A DNA stretch of 64,000 nucleotides from JAFGTX01 sp942492225 (GTDB lineage: Bacteria; Bacillota; Clostridia; Peptostreptococcales; Acidaminobacteraceae), in contig CALODS010000077.1 of the NCBI GenBank assembly GCA_942492225.1, forward strand, positions 1 through 64,000. The letters run 5' to 3'. The notes under the pieces are model-generated. The model had not been told where the DNA came from. It saw only the letters and a program-made list of their open reading frames with translations, and did not search any database. Shown piece by piece: positions 1-8,867 of the stretch (position 1 is the stretch's first letter; each line of letters starts with the position of its first letter). The translations under genes were made by a program, and so were the position numbers.

Positions 1-66
<66 letters not shown>

Positions 67-68
67 AT

Positions 69-902
69 GTGATAAATAGCAATCTACACAAATACTCTGT
101 ATCAGCAATGTGCCAAGTCCTACAAATTCCACGAAGTACTTATTACTATGAGGCAAAATTAAAATCTGATGATAGCGAACTCGTCTCTCTCATAAAAGAG
201 ATTTTCCGATTAAGCCGAAATAACTATGGCACAAGAAAAATCAAAAAAGAATTGTACGACCTGAGTCATATAGTTTCTAAAAGACGAATTAGTCGAATAA
301 TGAAGCAAGAAGGCCTTGTATCAACATATACAGTCGCTCAATATAAGCCACACAAACCAAAATGCAACAACGATATTATAGAAAATATTGTTGCTCGTAA
401 ATTTGATGATAAGGAGCTTCTAAATGTAGTTGTCAGTGATCTAACATACGTTCGTGTTGGTTCCTCATGGCATTATATCTGTGTACTTATAGATTTATTT
501 AACCGTGAAATAATTGGTTACAGTGCAGGTAAAACCAAAGATTCTGAGCTAGTAAAAACAGCTTTCCAGCGAGTTAATATTAACCTAAGTAGAATCAATA
601 TTTTCCATACAGATCGCGGCAATGAATTCAAGAATAAAGCTATCGATGGAGTACTTGATACTTTTAAGATTACTAGATTACTAAGTAAAAAAGGTTGTCC
701 ATATGATAATGCTGTTGCTGAAGCAACATTCAAAATCATCAAGACGGAATTTGTAAAAAACGAAAAATTTGATACACTCTTTGAACTTCAACTGAAACTA
801 GCTGATTATGTTAATTGGTTTAATTATCATAGCATTCATTCTTCGCTTGACTATTTAACACCAATTCAGTTTAAAGAAAATACCCTTAAAAAAGTTGTCT
901 AG
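69..902 (+). CDS. IS3-family transposase OrfB (DDE integrase core)
   Basis: This is a 277-residue retroviral-integrase-fold transposase, full length for IS3 OrfB. Residues 1-110 match the N-terminal HTH_21-like region (PRSTYYYEAK, NNYGTRKIKKEL). The catalytic core begins near residue 118. The DDE triad is visible as D124 (VSDLTYV), D182 (FHTDRGNEF) and E218 (PYDNAVAEATF). The D182-E218 spacing of 35 residues is the DD35E signature. The tail HSSLDYLTPIQF is also typical. It starts with GTG two bases after the OrfA stop, so expression probably depends on coupling or frameshifting from OrfA. The frame is undamaged, so the element may still be active. Confidence 0.93.
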   Translation: MINSNLHKYSVSAMCQVLQIPRSTYYYEAKLKSDDSELVSLIKEIFRLSRNNYGTRKIKKELYDLSHIVSKRRISRIMKQEGLVSTYTVAQYKPHKPKCNNDIIENIVARKFDDKELLNVVVSDLTYVRVGSSWHYICVLIDLFNREIIGYSAGKTKDSELVKTAFQRVNINLSRINIFHTDRGNEFKNKAIDGVLDTFKITRLLSKKGCPYDNAVAEATFKIIKTEFVKNEKFDTLFELQLKLADYVNWFNYHSIHSSLDYLTPIQFKENTLKKVV

Positions 903-915
903 TTTACTGTTGACA

Positions 916-1080
916 ATCCACTCCATCATTGCCATCCCAATCATAGACAGTTCCATATTCGTAACCTTTGCCTAATATAAACTGGATTATATTTTCTAAG
1001 TCTTCTCTGAGAACCTCTACATCAAATGAATCTATATTAATACGTTTTAATGCCATAGTAGATGAACCAAATAAGATATG
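916..1080. other. Short stretch without a supported gene
   Basis: Between the IS right end and the decayed transposase I see only a minus-strand open frame of about 50 codons that runs into the IS end. Its last residues (GVDCQQ) loosely resemble the end of the neighbouring PP2C-like protein (GVYCQF), but the similarity is too weak to call. It could be the tail of a gene interrupted by the IS. Confidence 0.3.
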
Positions 1081-1510
1081 GTACACAAACTTCTCCTACA
1101 TGGAGCTATTCGGTAGTCGCAAAAGATTCAATTGTTCAGTCATCGATTTTTATGATAAAAGAGTTATGGCAACGCTTAAATATATCGACGTTAAATTGAC
1201 CTTAGACACCTTAAGTCTTGGCTTTAGTAAGCATGCCCCAAATGCCGGTTAATTGTGCATTCAGATCAAGGCGGACAATTTGTTTCTTTCGATTTTACGA
1301 CATTCTGTGAAAACAATAAAATCATTTAAGGCATGAGCAGAGTTATAACTCCAGGTGATAATGCGGTTATTGAAAAATTCTATAACACATTCAAGAATGA
1401 GTTTTATAACATTTACAGTTTCCAAACTGATAACGACTTCACTCATACAACGGCTAATTAACACCATCAATTACCATTATGGTACGCTAGAAAATATGCG
1501 TAAAACATGA
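1081..1510 (+). pseudogene. Decayed IS3-family transposase OrfB remnant
   Basis: The plus strand reads as pieces of an IS3 OrfB in shifting frames. FNCSVIDFYDKRVMATL is the conserved CSVIDLYxRKVIG segment. After a stop and frame change comes VHSDQGGQFVS, the second catalytic Asp region. Then GDNAVIEKFYNTFKNEF carries the catalytic Glu, and YINTINYHYGTLENM stands for the C-terminal YIxxYNxxRPH region. Several in-frame stops and at least two frameshifts make it non-functional. It belongs to a different lineage from the intact OrfB to its left. Confidence 0.85.
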
Positions 1511-1512
1511 AT

Positions 1513-2346
1513 TTAAAATTGACAATAAACCCCAGTAGCATCATCATGTTTTCGTAATCTTTTATAGGTGTGAAAACCTTCTTGTTCTATTCTTCTGAGA
1601 ATATGTATAATTTCTCCAGAGCCTTTGCTATTCACTATATCAAACAGCTCTCCTAAACTACAATAATCATATTTATTATAAATAGCCGAAAAACCATCCG
1701 TCATAAGTAAAACCGACTCTACAGAATCTATCGGGAAACGATCATATATGCCTTGCTGAATAGCTTCAACTTCGTGTTCCAAAATGTAATAGCCATTTTT
1801 TGAATTCATGCCCATGCGATTACGGCGTAAGATTGATAACTCTTCAGCAGTATAACCATTAAACACAATATGCTTTTCACGTTCCATGTTTCTTGCTATC
1901 ATTTGAATAACTTCATCATCCATGGTTTCAATTCGGTGGTCTGTAACGATTTTGTGATGACCATCTTTAAATTTAATAGCAACTTCTACATCACCTAAAA
2001 CATAGCACTCAAGCATATCACCACAAATTCTTGTAATACCAATGCAAAATGAAGCTCTATCCAGCTTACTTAAATCATCAATTTTTGTAAATTTTGAGAA
2101 GGATTCATTTAATGACAGAATACCTGATTGCAAATGTTGATGAATACTTTTATCATTTTCGCTCAAATGGTCATTAAGATAATCACTCCACCAATTACCA
2201 ACCCAACATACATCGTTTTTCCAAGGTGTAACATTCGTTTTATCAAGTGGTAAAGCCCCATCTATAATCCAAGCAAAATTACTGTCATGTCCGTATGCAT
2301 CTTCATTGTGTTGTTTATACGTATTCGTAATCGCGTCAATTTTCAT
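1513..2346 (-). CDS. PP2C-family (PPM) serine/threonine phosphatase-like protein
   Basis: The 277-residue product shows the spaced acidic motifs of PPM/PP2C phosphatases: NEDAYG (D16), AWIIDGA (D29), VLGDVEVAI (G118, D119), LLMTDGFSA (D217) and HDDATGVYC (D268, D269). These are the positions that bind two Mn/Mg ions, so catalysis looks possible. No signal peptide or membrane segment is present, so it should be cytoplasmic. It starts 35 bases after the permease stop and is the last gene of the ABC-importer/methyltransferase cluster. Its substrate is unknown; it could dephosphorylate a regulatory protein or a small phosphorylated compound linked to the imported substrate. Family assignment is from visible motifs only. 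Confidence 0.72.
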   Translation of the reverse strand: MKIDAITNTYKQHNEDAYGHDSNFAWIIDGALPLDKTNVTPWKNDVCWVGNWWSDYLNDHLSENDKSIHQHLQSGILSLNESFSKFTKIDDLSKLDRASFCIGITRICGDMLECYVLGDVEVAIKFKDGHHKIVTDHRIETMDDEVIQMIARNMEREKHIVFNGYTAEELSILRRNRMGMNSKNGYYILEHEVEAIQQGIYDRFPIDSVESVLLMTDGFSAIYNKYDYCSLGELFDIVNSKGSGEIIHILRRIEQEGFHTYKRLRKHDDATGVYCQF

Positions 2347-2381
2347 AATTTCTTTCCTCCAAGTAAGTCCAATTTATTAAA

Positions 2382-4061
2382 CTAATGTTTCTTATCCAAT
2401 TTAATAACTACTACAAATAATGCTGAACATACAAATACTATAGATACTGCATATGCTAATGAAAAACCTATCTTACTGGATTCTCTAAAAGCGTCAAACA
2501 TGGCAATAGATATTGGTTTATTCCTTGCACTATATATAAGACTGGCAACTGTATATTCCGATATTGATCTCGTCATTACAACTATTGTGCCTGAAATAAT
2601 AGCTGGTAATACAGACGGCAAGACAACACTTTTAAAAGTCTTAAACCTGCCAGCACCTAATCCTCTTGATGCATCTTCAATCGTCTTATTGATGCTGTTC
2701 ATAGCCACACTATTACTACTCATCAATATAGGTAAGGAGGCAATCAAATGTGCTATTGGTAATAAGTAGAAGCCACCATTTAAGACTTTACCAAACGCAA
2801 AAATACTTGGCTGATTAAATGTAATAATCAAGTTAATAGCCAAGACACTTGCTGGAATTGCAAAGGGCAAATTCACTAAAAAATCTTCAATCATGACTAA
2901 TTTTGTCTTAGTCCGACTCTTGTAATAAGCTAGGGGTAGGGTAATCAGGGATCCAAAAAAAGCTATAAAAACAGCTATTAAGGCACTATTTATATATGGC
3001 TTATAGGCTCTACGCTTTGTAAATACACTTAAATAATTCACTAAACTAAAATCATGAGGTAGGGGATCTGCCATAATTGCATGGGTAGTATTAAAAGAAA
3101 GGTATGTGATACCCAAAATGGGGAAAATAATCAACCCCATCATAATAAATACCATAATATTTTCAATTCTACTGGTTTTGGCAGGTAAATTATGATTCTT
3201 AACCGAAAAAGGAACTGCCCTTACACTTGCATGACTCTTAGTATTTTTAGATAAAATTTGTGTAATGATAAGGGCAATCAACCCAATCGTAAAAAGCACA
3301 ATAGACTGAGCTGATGCTTCTACAAATTTGAAATTTGCTTTAGATGTTGCTATTTGTGTACTGAGAACTCTAAAACCTTGCCCAATTAAGCTAGGTGCGG
3401 CAAAAGATGCAATACCAATAATAAATGTCATAAAGGTTGATCTAATAAATGCGTACTTAATATTGGGAAAAATTATATCTTTAAACAACAAAAATTTTGA
3501 TGCACCCAAACTTTTAGCCGCTTCTAATTGTGAATTATCTACATACTGTAAAGCAATGTAAATATTCATATAGTAATAAATATAAATGGTACACGCATGC
3601 ACTAACATGATGCCATAAAAACCACCAAAGTTATAAGCCGGTATTTGAATTTTAAATACTTCTCGTAAAATTGAATAAATTAATCCTGTCTGTCCATAAA
3701 TTTGAACAAATGCTACAACAATAATAACCGATGGAACCATCATAGGTGATAGTAATATTAAATGTTTAAACATTTTAGATTTATTGCATCTATAATTAAT
3801 ATAAAAAGCTAATAACGTTCCTATTATCGCACATACTAAAACCGTACATAAGGCTAATTTTATTGTGTTAGCAATAATTGTGATGTTTTTAGGATTACTT
3901 AAATATTTTCCCATTATATCAAAAGAAAAATTACTGGATTGATCTATAAAAACTTGTACATAAACATTTACAATAGGCAATAATACATAACCTACTAGAA
4001 ACCAAAGCACTACTAGCAAAAATGTAATTTTAGTCATATCATTTGTTCTATTCGACTTCAT
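2382..4061 (-). CDS. Fused ABC importer permease (FbpB/PhnU2-like, two TM domains)
   Basis: At 559 residues this is twice a normal binding-protein-dependent permease and contains two copies of the BPD_transp_1 fold, each with about six membrane helices. The EAA coupling loops are visible as LEAAKSLGASKFLLFKDIIFPNIK near residue 190 (first half) and IEDASRGLGAGRFKTFKSVVLPSV near 460 (second half). Fused permeases of this size are typical of ferric-iron (FbpB) and 2-aminoethylphosphonate (PhnU2-like) importers. Only one base separates it from the ATPase stop, so translation is probably coupled, with the Shine-Dalgarno inside the ATPase tail. Substrate cannot be fixed from the permease. Confidence 0.9.
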   Translation of the reverse strand: MKSNRTNDMTKITFLLVVLWFLVGYVLLPIVNVYVQVFIDQSSNFSFDIMGKYLSNPKNITIIANTIKLALCTVLVCAIIGTLLAFYINYRCNKSKMFKHLILLSPMMVPSVIIVVAFVQIYGQTGLIYSILREVFKIQIPAYNFGGFYGIMLVHACTIYIYYYMNIYIALQYVDNSQLEAAKSLGASKFLLFKDIIFPNIKYAFIRSTFMTFIIGIASFAAPSLIGQGFRVLSTQIATSKANFKFVEASAQSIVLFTIGLIALIITQILSKNTKSHASVRAVPFSVKNHNLPAKTSRIENIMVFIMMGLIIFPILGITYLSFNTTHAIMADPLPHDFSLVNYLSVFTKRRAYKPYINSALIAVFIAFFGSLITLPLAYYKSRTKTKLVMIEDFLVNLPFAIPASVLAINLIITFNQPSIFAFGKVLNGGFYLLPIAHLIASLPILMSSNSVAMNSINKTIEDASRGLGAGRFKTFKSVVLPSVLPAIISGTIVVMTRSISEYTVASLIYSARNKPISIAMFDAFRESSKIGFSLAYAVSIVFVCSALFVVVIKLDKKH

Positions 4062-4062
4062 C

Positions 4063-5031
4063 TTATGACATCCTTTTAGTTAGATTGTAGATTTTCCCGA
4101 CTTCCATAGAGGGGTCTAATGTGATGATCTTAATCTCACCATCCATAAAAGACACATTGTACTCAGAATAAAATCCATAAAAAACTTTACTTTTTACTTC
4201 AACTGGAAATCCACCAGTTTGAGTAGCTGAAATCTGAAATGCTTCTGGTCTTTCATAGTCTTGTATTGAGTTATCATTTATTGATAAAAATGCTTCTTTT
4301 TGCTTTTGTGTTAACGCATTCATATAGCCAAATTTTTGGGCTACTTTTAAAGATTGAGGTTGCTTATACATTTGATAAGGACTTCCTATTTGAACAATTG
4401 AGCCTTGATCTACAATAGCAATTTGATCTGAAATTTCTAAGGCCTCCTGTTGATCATGGGTAATAAATAATGTCGTTATACCAAGAGCTTGTTGTATCGC
4501 CCTTATTTCTTGTCTCATTTCTTGTCTGAGTGAAGCATCTAAATTTGATAAGGGTTCATCCATCAGTAACATTGACGGTTCTATTACAAGAGCCCTGGCT
4601 ATTGCAACCCTCTGTTGTTGACCACCTGAAAGCTCAGCAACATGGCGCTCAGAAAATTTGCTCATTTTTACTAAATCTAAAATTCTAGCAACTTTCTCAT
4701 GTCTGATTTTCTTATCTAATTTCCTTAATTTTAATCCGTACTCAATATTTTCTCTCACATTCATATTTTGAAAAAGTGCATAGTTTTGAAATATCATGCC
4801 AAAATTTCTTTTTTCAGGAAGAAGACTTGTTATATTTTGATCCCCAATATATATCTCGCCAGTCTGAGGTTGAATGAATCCTGCAAGCAATCTTAAAATA
4901 GTTGTTTTGCCTGAACCTGACGGCCCAAGTAAAGATGTTATTTGACCACTTTTAATATTCAAGTCTAAATTTTCAATTACTTTTTTTTCATCATATGAAA
5001 ATGTCACATTTTTTAACTGAATTTTATTCAT
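4063..5031 (-). CDS. ABC importer ATP-binding protein (Fe3+/AEP/spermidine class)
   Basis: A 322-residue ATPase with Walker A GPSGSGKTT (36-44), Q-loop Q82, signature LSGGQ (134-138), Walker B LLMDEP (155-160) and H-loop H192. A C-terminal regulatory extension follows residue ~230, as in the FbpC/PotA/MalK type, though it is short and its TOBE fold is not obvious. It energises the adjacent fused permease. It sits downstream of the lipoprotein gene, separated by a stem-loop that probably lowers ATPase and permease expression relative to the binding protein. Confidence 0.92.
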   Translation of the reverse strand: MNKIQLKNVTFSYDEKKVIENLDLNIKSGQITSLLGPSGSGKTTILRLLAGFIQPQTGEIYIGDQNITSLLPEKRNFGMIFQNYALFQNMNVRENIEYGLKLRKLDKKIRHEKVARILDLVKMSKFSERHVAELSGGQQQRVAIARALVIEPSMLLMDEPLSNLDASLRQEMRQEIRAIQQALGITTLFITHDQQEALEISDQIAIVDQGSIVQIGSPYQMYKQPQSLKVAQKFGYMNALTQKQKEAFLSINDNSIQDYERPEAFQISATQTGGFPVEVKSKVFYGFYSEYNVSFMDGEIKIITLDPSMEVGKIYNLTKRMS

Positions 5032-5065
5032 TTGTTTGTCCCCATTTGATATCTAATTAAAAATA

Positions 5066-5091
5066 ATGCCAGCAAATTATTTTGCCAGCAT
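5066..5091 (-). terminator. Stem-loop after the binding-protein gene (partial terminator or mRNA stabiliser)
   Basis: On the minus strand an 11-bp stem (two G-T wobbles in the middle) closes on an ATAA loop and is followed by TATTTTTAATT. It lies 18 bases after the stop of the substrate-binding lipoprotein and before the ATPase. Such intercistronic hairpins commonly keep binding-protein mRNA more abundant than the rest of the operon. Confidence 0.65.
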
Positions 5092-5108
5092 CATTTCTAT
5101 TATTGGTC

Positions 5109-6191
5109 TTATTTTAATTTTTTATCAGCGTTAATGTAATTCTCAACCCATTTTTCAACCCATTCTTGTTTGTGTGTTGTTACGTTATCCCAATTACAAT
5201 CTAGTGCTTTCACTTCTTTTTGCATCCAATCTGGTGCCCCTTCAAACGCGGCATCCAATGTTGGCATTCTCATATATTCTTTAGCCAATTTTGATTGAAT
5301 TTCTACGCTACCTACGTAGTCAATAAACTTTTTAGCCGCTTCTGGATTTTTGGAATTTTTGATAAGTGCAACATTGTCTAATATTACTACAGAGCCACTT
5401 TCAGGATAAATTGGTTCAAGCGGCAACTCATTTTTTACAACATTATTCATAATGTCATTTAATACAGAAATACCAATTGGTGCCTCACCTTTACCAACAG
5501 CCTGCATAATTAAACTTGATACGTTATCATAGCTTTTTACATTGTTATCAAAGTCTTCCCAGAACTTCCATGCTGCTTCTTCACTTTCTTGTGTTGTCAT
5601 ATAATCAACTAGACAAGCTACTGTAGTGCCCATTGAAATAGCAATAGAATCTCTTGTAATAATCTGATCTTTATATTTTGGATCTGCTAAATCAGACCAA
5701 TCTTTTGGTGCATCTTCCTTATTCATAATCTCAGTATTATAGAACATCATGCAAGGCGTTTGGATTGTTCCGTGGAAATAGCCTTCTGGATCCTTATATT
5801 CATCTTTTAAATCACTCGCCCAGTAAGGAACATAGGCTTCAAAGCAATCTGCATTTTTTAGATCTAAGAATGTTGGTGTAGGTGCACCATACATAACATC
5901 TGCTTGAGGGTTGTCCTTTTCGCTTTTAATTTTTTCTCCAATAGCACTTTTAGGAGAAATAAAATCTACTTCGACGCCTGTTTCCGCTGTAAATCCTTCA
6001 CATAAATCTTCCATTAAATCACTCGGGTGTACAGTATAAACAACGATATTTCCTGCAATTTCAACTTCTTGATTCTCTGTAGTAGATGATTCATCTGACG
6101 CAGTATTTTCTGAAGTGTCTTTGCCACCACATCCTGTCATACTAAAACAGAGAATCCCTGCCATAACTAACGCTAATAATCTTTTCTTCAA
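5109..6191 (-). CDS. ABC importer substrate-binding lipoprotein (iron/2-aminoethylphosphonate type)
   Basis: A 360-residue extracellular solute-binding protein. The N-terminus is a lipoprotein signal with lipobox MTGC (C21), then a Ser/Thr/Glu-rich linker to about residue 45. The mature part follows the FbpA/AEP-binding pattern: IVVYTVHPSDLMEDL at the start, PQADVMYGAPTPTFLDL, then DWSDLADPKYKDQI, a conserved turn of this family. The start is TTG at 6191, placed 8 bases after a strong GGAAGG site. It is anchored outside the membrane and delivers substrate to the fused permease. Iron, thiamine-like and phosphonate binders share this fold, so the ligand is open. Confidence 0.9.
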   Translation of the reverse strand: MKKRLLALVMAGILCFSMTGCGGKDTSENTASDESSTTENQEVEIAGNIVVYTVHPSDLMEDLCEGFTAETGVEVDFISPKSAIGEKIKSEKDNPQADVMYGAPTPTFLDLKNADCFEAYVPYWASDLKDEYKDPEGYFHGTIQTPCMMFYNTEIMNKEDAPKDWSDLADPKYKDQIITRDSIAISMGTTVACLVDYMTTQESEEAAWKFWEDFDNNVKSYDNVSSLIMQAVGKGEAPIGISVLNDIMNNVVKNELPLEPIYPESGSVVILDNVALIKNSKNPEAAKKFIDYVGSVEIQSKLAKEYMRMPTLDAAFEGAPDWMQKEVKALDCNWDNVTTHKQEWVEKWVENYINADKKLK

Positions 6192-6223
6192 TTTTGTAGC
6201 CTTCCTTTCATTCTTTCAAATTA

Positions 6224-7261
6224 CTAATATTTTCCTACATCTCTTGCAGCTTTTATCATAGCTGCTATATTCACTGGTGGCATTGCAGTTGTCATTACAC
6301 ATGCCGCCATAAAAATATATCCACCTTTTCTATGTTTCATTTTTTCTATTAACTGAACCGATTGATCATAGACTTCTTGTGGCGAATCATTAACAATAAT
6401 ATCTGTGGATAGATTTCCCCCTACAATAAAATCTTCTCCAAAACTATCACTGATAAATTCAATTGGTAATTCGTCACCTACGGTTATAAGTGTATGCTTG
6501 GGCAACTCAAGTTCATCCTTCCATAACCATAAATTATGCTTATGGGTACCACATAGATGTTGTGAAAATGTTTTTATACCGATTTCTTTAAAATACTTAT
6601 GTTGCCTAATAGTAAATGGCGCACTAAATTTTTCAAACATTTTCGGTGAAATCAACTCGTGGGATTCCATTGGATAAGTAACATTGATACCAACATTCTC
6701 GGCCCCAAATTCATCTACATACATTTTGACGATTCGTTTTTCATACTCTAGTGTTAACTCACATACATGTTTAACCAATTCCGGTTTCTTACGCATCCAT
6801 CTTAAAAGATTTTCTGCTCCAATAAGTTGAGCACTTTGTCTAAAAGGCGAAGCTAGGGTTATACCAACACCCATCTCTCCATTTAACCTTTTAATCTTAG
6901 CAAACTCAAACTCTCTTGATACTGCTGGTGCAGTCCTTGGATCTGGAACTTTTAGTTTCAATAATTCTGCTTCATTATTAGCAGGTAGTACCCTTGTTAT
7001 AGGATATACATTGTAATCCTTGGAAAATTCAACTTGTCCACCAAAATCCCAAGAAAAACTATCTATAATACCAAAACCAATCCCACCATCATGCGGGAAT
7101 ACTTGATTGGTCCATTTTAGTGCTTCATATGCCAATTGGGGATTTGTGTAAAAATCATAAGAGCTTATTTCCATCAATTTAGGTGCATAGCTACCAATCG
7201 CTAACGCAATAGGCACGCGATCTGGTCTTTTGCCTTCTCTTAACATGCCTATAATTGACAT
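6224..7261 (-). CDS. UroD-fold methyltransferase, MtaA/CmuA-like zinc type
   Basis: The 345-residue product is a uroporphyrinogen-decarboxylase-superfamily barrel (GKRPDRVPIALAIGSY at the start). It carries the zinc-ligand pattern of corrinoid-dependent methyltransferases, H235-x-C237 (SQHLCG) and C321 (FMAACVMT). True UroD decarboxylases lack these cysteines, so a methyl transfer to or from a thiol, cobalamin or similar acceptor is the better guess. No corrinoid protein is encoded nearby. It is the first gene of the leftward cluster with the ABC importer and a PP2C-like phosphatase, and has a clear AAGGAG site 8 bases before ATG. The imported compound may be its methylated substrate; that is inference. 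Confidence 0.78.
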   Translation of the reverse strand: MSIIGMLREGKRPDRVPIALAIGSYAPKLMEISSYDFYTNPQLAYEALKWTNQVFPHDGGIGFGIIDSFSWDFGGQVEFSKDYNVYPITRVLPANNEAELLKLKVPDPRTAPAVSREFEFAKIKRLNGEMGVGITLASPFRQSAQLIGAENLLRWMRKKPELVKHVCELTLEYEKRIVKMYVDEFGAENVGINVTYPMESHELISPKMFEKFSAPFTIRQHKYFKEIGIKTFSQHLCGTHKHNLWLWKDELELPKHTLITVGDELPIEFISDSFGEDFIVGGNLSTDIIVNDSPQEVYDQSVQLIEKMKHRKGGYIFMAACVMTTAMPPVNIAAMIKAARDVGKY

Positions 7262-8132
7262 CTGCTATCTCCTTCTTTCATGATTTAATTAATAAAGTGT
7301 TTATTTTTACATAACAATAGTATATCCATTACCAATAGTTATCACCAATTGATTATTTTTATAAGTCAACTATGAATATCAAAATAATTCATACACTTTC
7401 TTGGAGTCTCCCAGTCTATAAAAAATTCATACCATATCATCCGAATTCTATACAAAAAAATATCGCTATTACACGATACTTTCTAATTAAGTCCCTCAAA
7501 GACTTTTACCATATTTCTTTTTAACTTTGCATTATATAATGCTTGGTCTACTCTTTTTATTAAACTTACAGAATCGTTATCATCACTTGGTATCATCGAA
7601 GATACTCTAGTGTTTAATACGCTCTTCAAATACTTTAGCACAAACTTCTTCTGCAATTTTTTTGCCTTATGTAGATTCTTATTTGCTAGTAAAGTTACAA
7701 ACTCTTGGTCCTAGTCAAGGAAAATTGTAACACTTTGCTATAGACTGTTATGTTAAGCCTCAAATGATTTTAATTTGAGTTGTATGAGTAAGGTCGACAA
7801 CGATTGAACATTAGCGTCTAATAAAAATAGTGTATGTACGACCCCTTCATAGAATGAGATAATACTCCTAAATAAAGTAACTTTAAAAGATTTAAAAGTT
7901 TTTAAGAGGAGTGATCCAAACTATAGATTTATCCTTCTTTTTTAATTGCAGTCAAACAATCTGTTGTTCTACTTTATTCATAAAAGAGCAGTCTTTCGTA
8001 GTACAATTAATTCTCTTTTATCCTAAAGTCAAGAACAAAAAAAACGCAAATCTTCACGGTTTCTTACCTTGCTTATATGAGGGGTTAATATTGAATGTTC
8101 CAATTACTGTAATCTCTATTTTTGACACTCAC
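7262..8132. other. 870-base region: upstream region of the importer cluster and decayed DNA
   Basis: The part nearest 7261 is the leader of the methyltransferase-importer cluster; a weak minus-strand promoter (TTGGTG, 18 bases, TATACT, around 7318-7347) is possible. A GGDEF remnant lies at 7483-7710 (listed separately). A nested imperfect inverted repeat lies at 7864-7912 (ACTCCT/AGGAGT outside, AACTTT/AAAGTT inside). From 7913 to 8132 I find no gene; the only open frame there runs antisense into rlmH and has no recognisable features. Confidence 0.5.
7483..7710 (-). pseudogene. Remnant of a GGDEF (diguanylate cyclase) domain
   Basis: The minus strand encodes about 75 codons ending at the stop at 7483-7485. 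They match the last third of a GGDEF domain: a degenerate DQEFV in place of (GG)DEFV at the 5-prime end, then SLIKRVDQALYNAKLKRNMV, the strongly conserved LIxRADxALYxAKxxGRNxV helix, and a short tail. A stop (TAG) replaces the second Gly position and no start or upstream domain remains. The gene is dead; it was probably once a sensor cyclase truncated by deletion. Confidence 0.78.
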
Positions 8133-8612
8133 TTACTTATGATACGGTTCACCCTTCATAATCCTAAACGCCCTATACACTTGTTCCACCAACACAACCT
8201 TCATCAGTTGATGAGGAAAGGTCATTTTTGAAAATGACAAATCAAAGTTTGAACGTTTCATGACTTTGTCAGCAAGTCCAAGGCTACCACCAATAATAAA
8301 GGTGATGTCACTCTTTCCACTAAGAGCAAGGCTATTCATCTTGTCTGCGAGTTCCTCTGAGGAAAGTTGTTTGCCATCTATCGCAAGTGCAATAACAAAA
8401 TCACCGTCTTTTACTTTTGACAGGATTCGATCTGCTTCTTTATCTTTAACTTGAAGCATTTCTTTGTCTGATAGATTTTCAGGACATTTCTCATCACTGA
8501 CTTCTATCTCTTCTAGTTTGCAGTACGCACTAAGACGTTTAGTATACTCTTTAATTGCATTCACATAATATTTTTCTTTTATTCTTCCAACGGTAATTAC
8601 TTTAATTTTCAT
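8133..8612 (-). CDS. rlmH: 23S rRNA (pseudouridine1915-N3)-methyltransferase RlmH
   Basis: The 159-residue product matches RlmH over its whole length. MKIKVITVGRIKEKYY opens the SPOUT domain, FIIGGSLGLADKV is the SAM-binding knot, and the near-invariant C-terminus YRAFRIMKGEPYHK is present. The enzyme is a small SPOUT dimer that methylates pseudouridine 1915 in helix 69 of 23S rRNA on assembled ribosomes. In Bacillus subtilis the orthologue (yydA) also lies close to the wal cluster left of oriC, as here. The ATG has AGGAAGAG just upstream. Confidence 0.97.
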   Translation of the reverse strand: MKIKVITVGRIKEKYYVNAIKEYTKRLSAYCKLEEIEVSDEKCPENLSDKEMLQVKDKEADRILSKVKDGDFVIALAIDGKQLSSEELADKMNSLALSGKSDITFIIGGSLGLADKVMKRSNFDLSFSKMTFPHQLMKVVLVEQVYRAFRIMKGEPYHK

Positions 8613-8733
8613 CTATTCTCTTCCTTTGCTTACTCTACACTGTAATCTGCCTAAAAATAGGCCGACACACTTCTTCTTGAATGTATAATAATAGTATACA
8701 CCAAACCCTTATTTTTATAGGTTTATTTTCATC
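8613..8733. other. Short divergent intergenic stretch between rlmH and the DUF2798 promoter
   Basis: AT-rich sequence between the rlmH start and the rightward promoter. It contains a small minus-strand hairpin (GCCTA, TTTT, TAGGC, near 8651-8664) in the rlmH leader. No open frame is supported. Confidence 0.4.
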
Positions 8734-8762
8734 TTGCTTAACCCGACTATTCATGTTATGAT
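8734..8762 (+). promoter_or_regulatory. Sigma-A type promoter for the DUF2798 gene
   Basis: TTGCTT (8734-8739) and TATGAT (8757-8762) are separated by exactly 17 bases. The expected start near 8769 gives a leader of about 160 nt before the ATG, containing the hairpin at 8815-8859. Confidence 0.65.
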
Positions 8763-8814
8763 ATGCTAGATAATTTCATAAAGAACATTAAATGAAAATG
8801 GTAGTGAAGATGAT

Positions 8815-8867
8815 GGCAACTAGCCAATCGTAGCGAAAGTTATAGATTGGATAGGTGTCTTTTTTTT
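8815..8867 (+). terminator. Leader hairpin plus U-run upstream of the DUF2798 gene (attenuator-like)
   Basis: GGCAACTA (8815-8822) pairs with TAGGTGTC (8852-8859), one mismatch, and CCAATC (8824-8829) pairs with GATTGG (8845-8850), giving a two-part stem with a 15-nt loop. Eight T residues follow directly. It has the form of an intrinsic terminator but sits between the promoter and the only downstream gene, so it looks like a regulated leader. A smaller hairpin (TTTCAT/ATGAAA) precedes it near 8774-8798. I do not recognise it as a known riboswitch. Confidence 0.6.

Noticed and set aside
904..1086. Minus-strand open frame of 60 codons next to the IS right end
   Set aside because: No ribosome binding site or recognisable family, and it runs into the IS end; the resemblance of its tail to the PP2C-like protein is too weak.
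968..1252. Plus-strand frame that could be called a 94-residue protein
   Set aside because: Its second half is a piece of a decayed IS3 transposase continued in other frames, and its first half is unrelated.
7911..8231. Plus-strand frame of 106 codons overlapping rlmH
   Set aside because: It is antisense to rlmH at its end, has biased composition and no domain.
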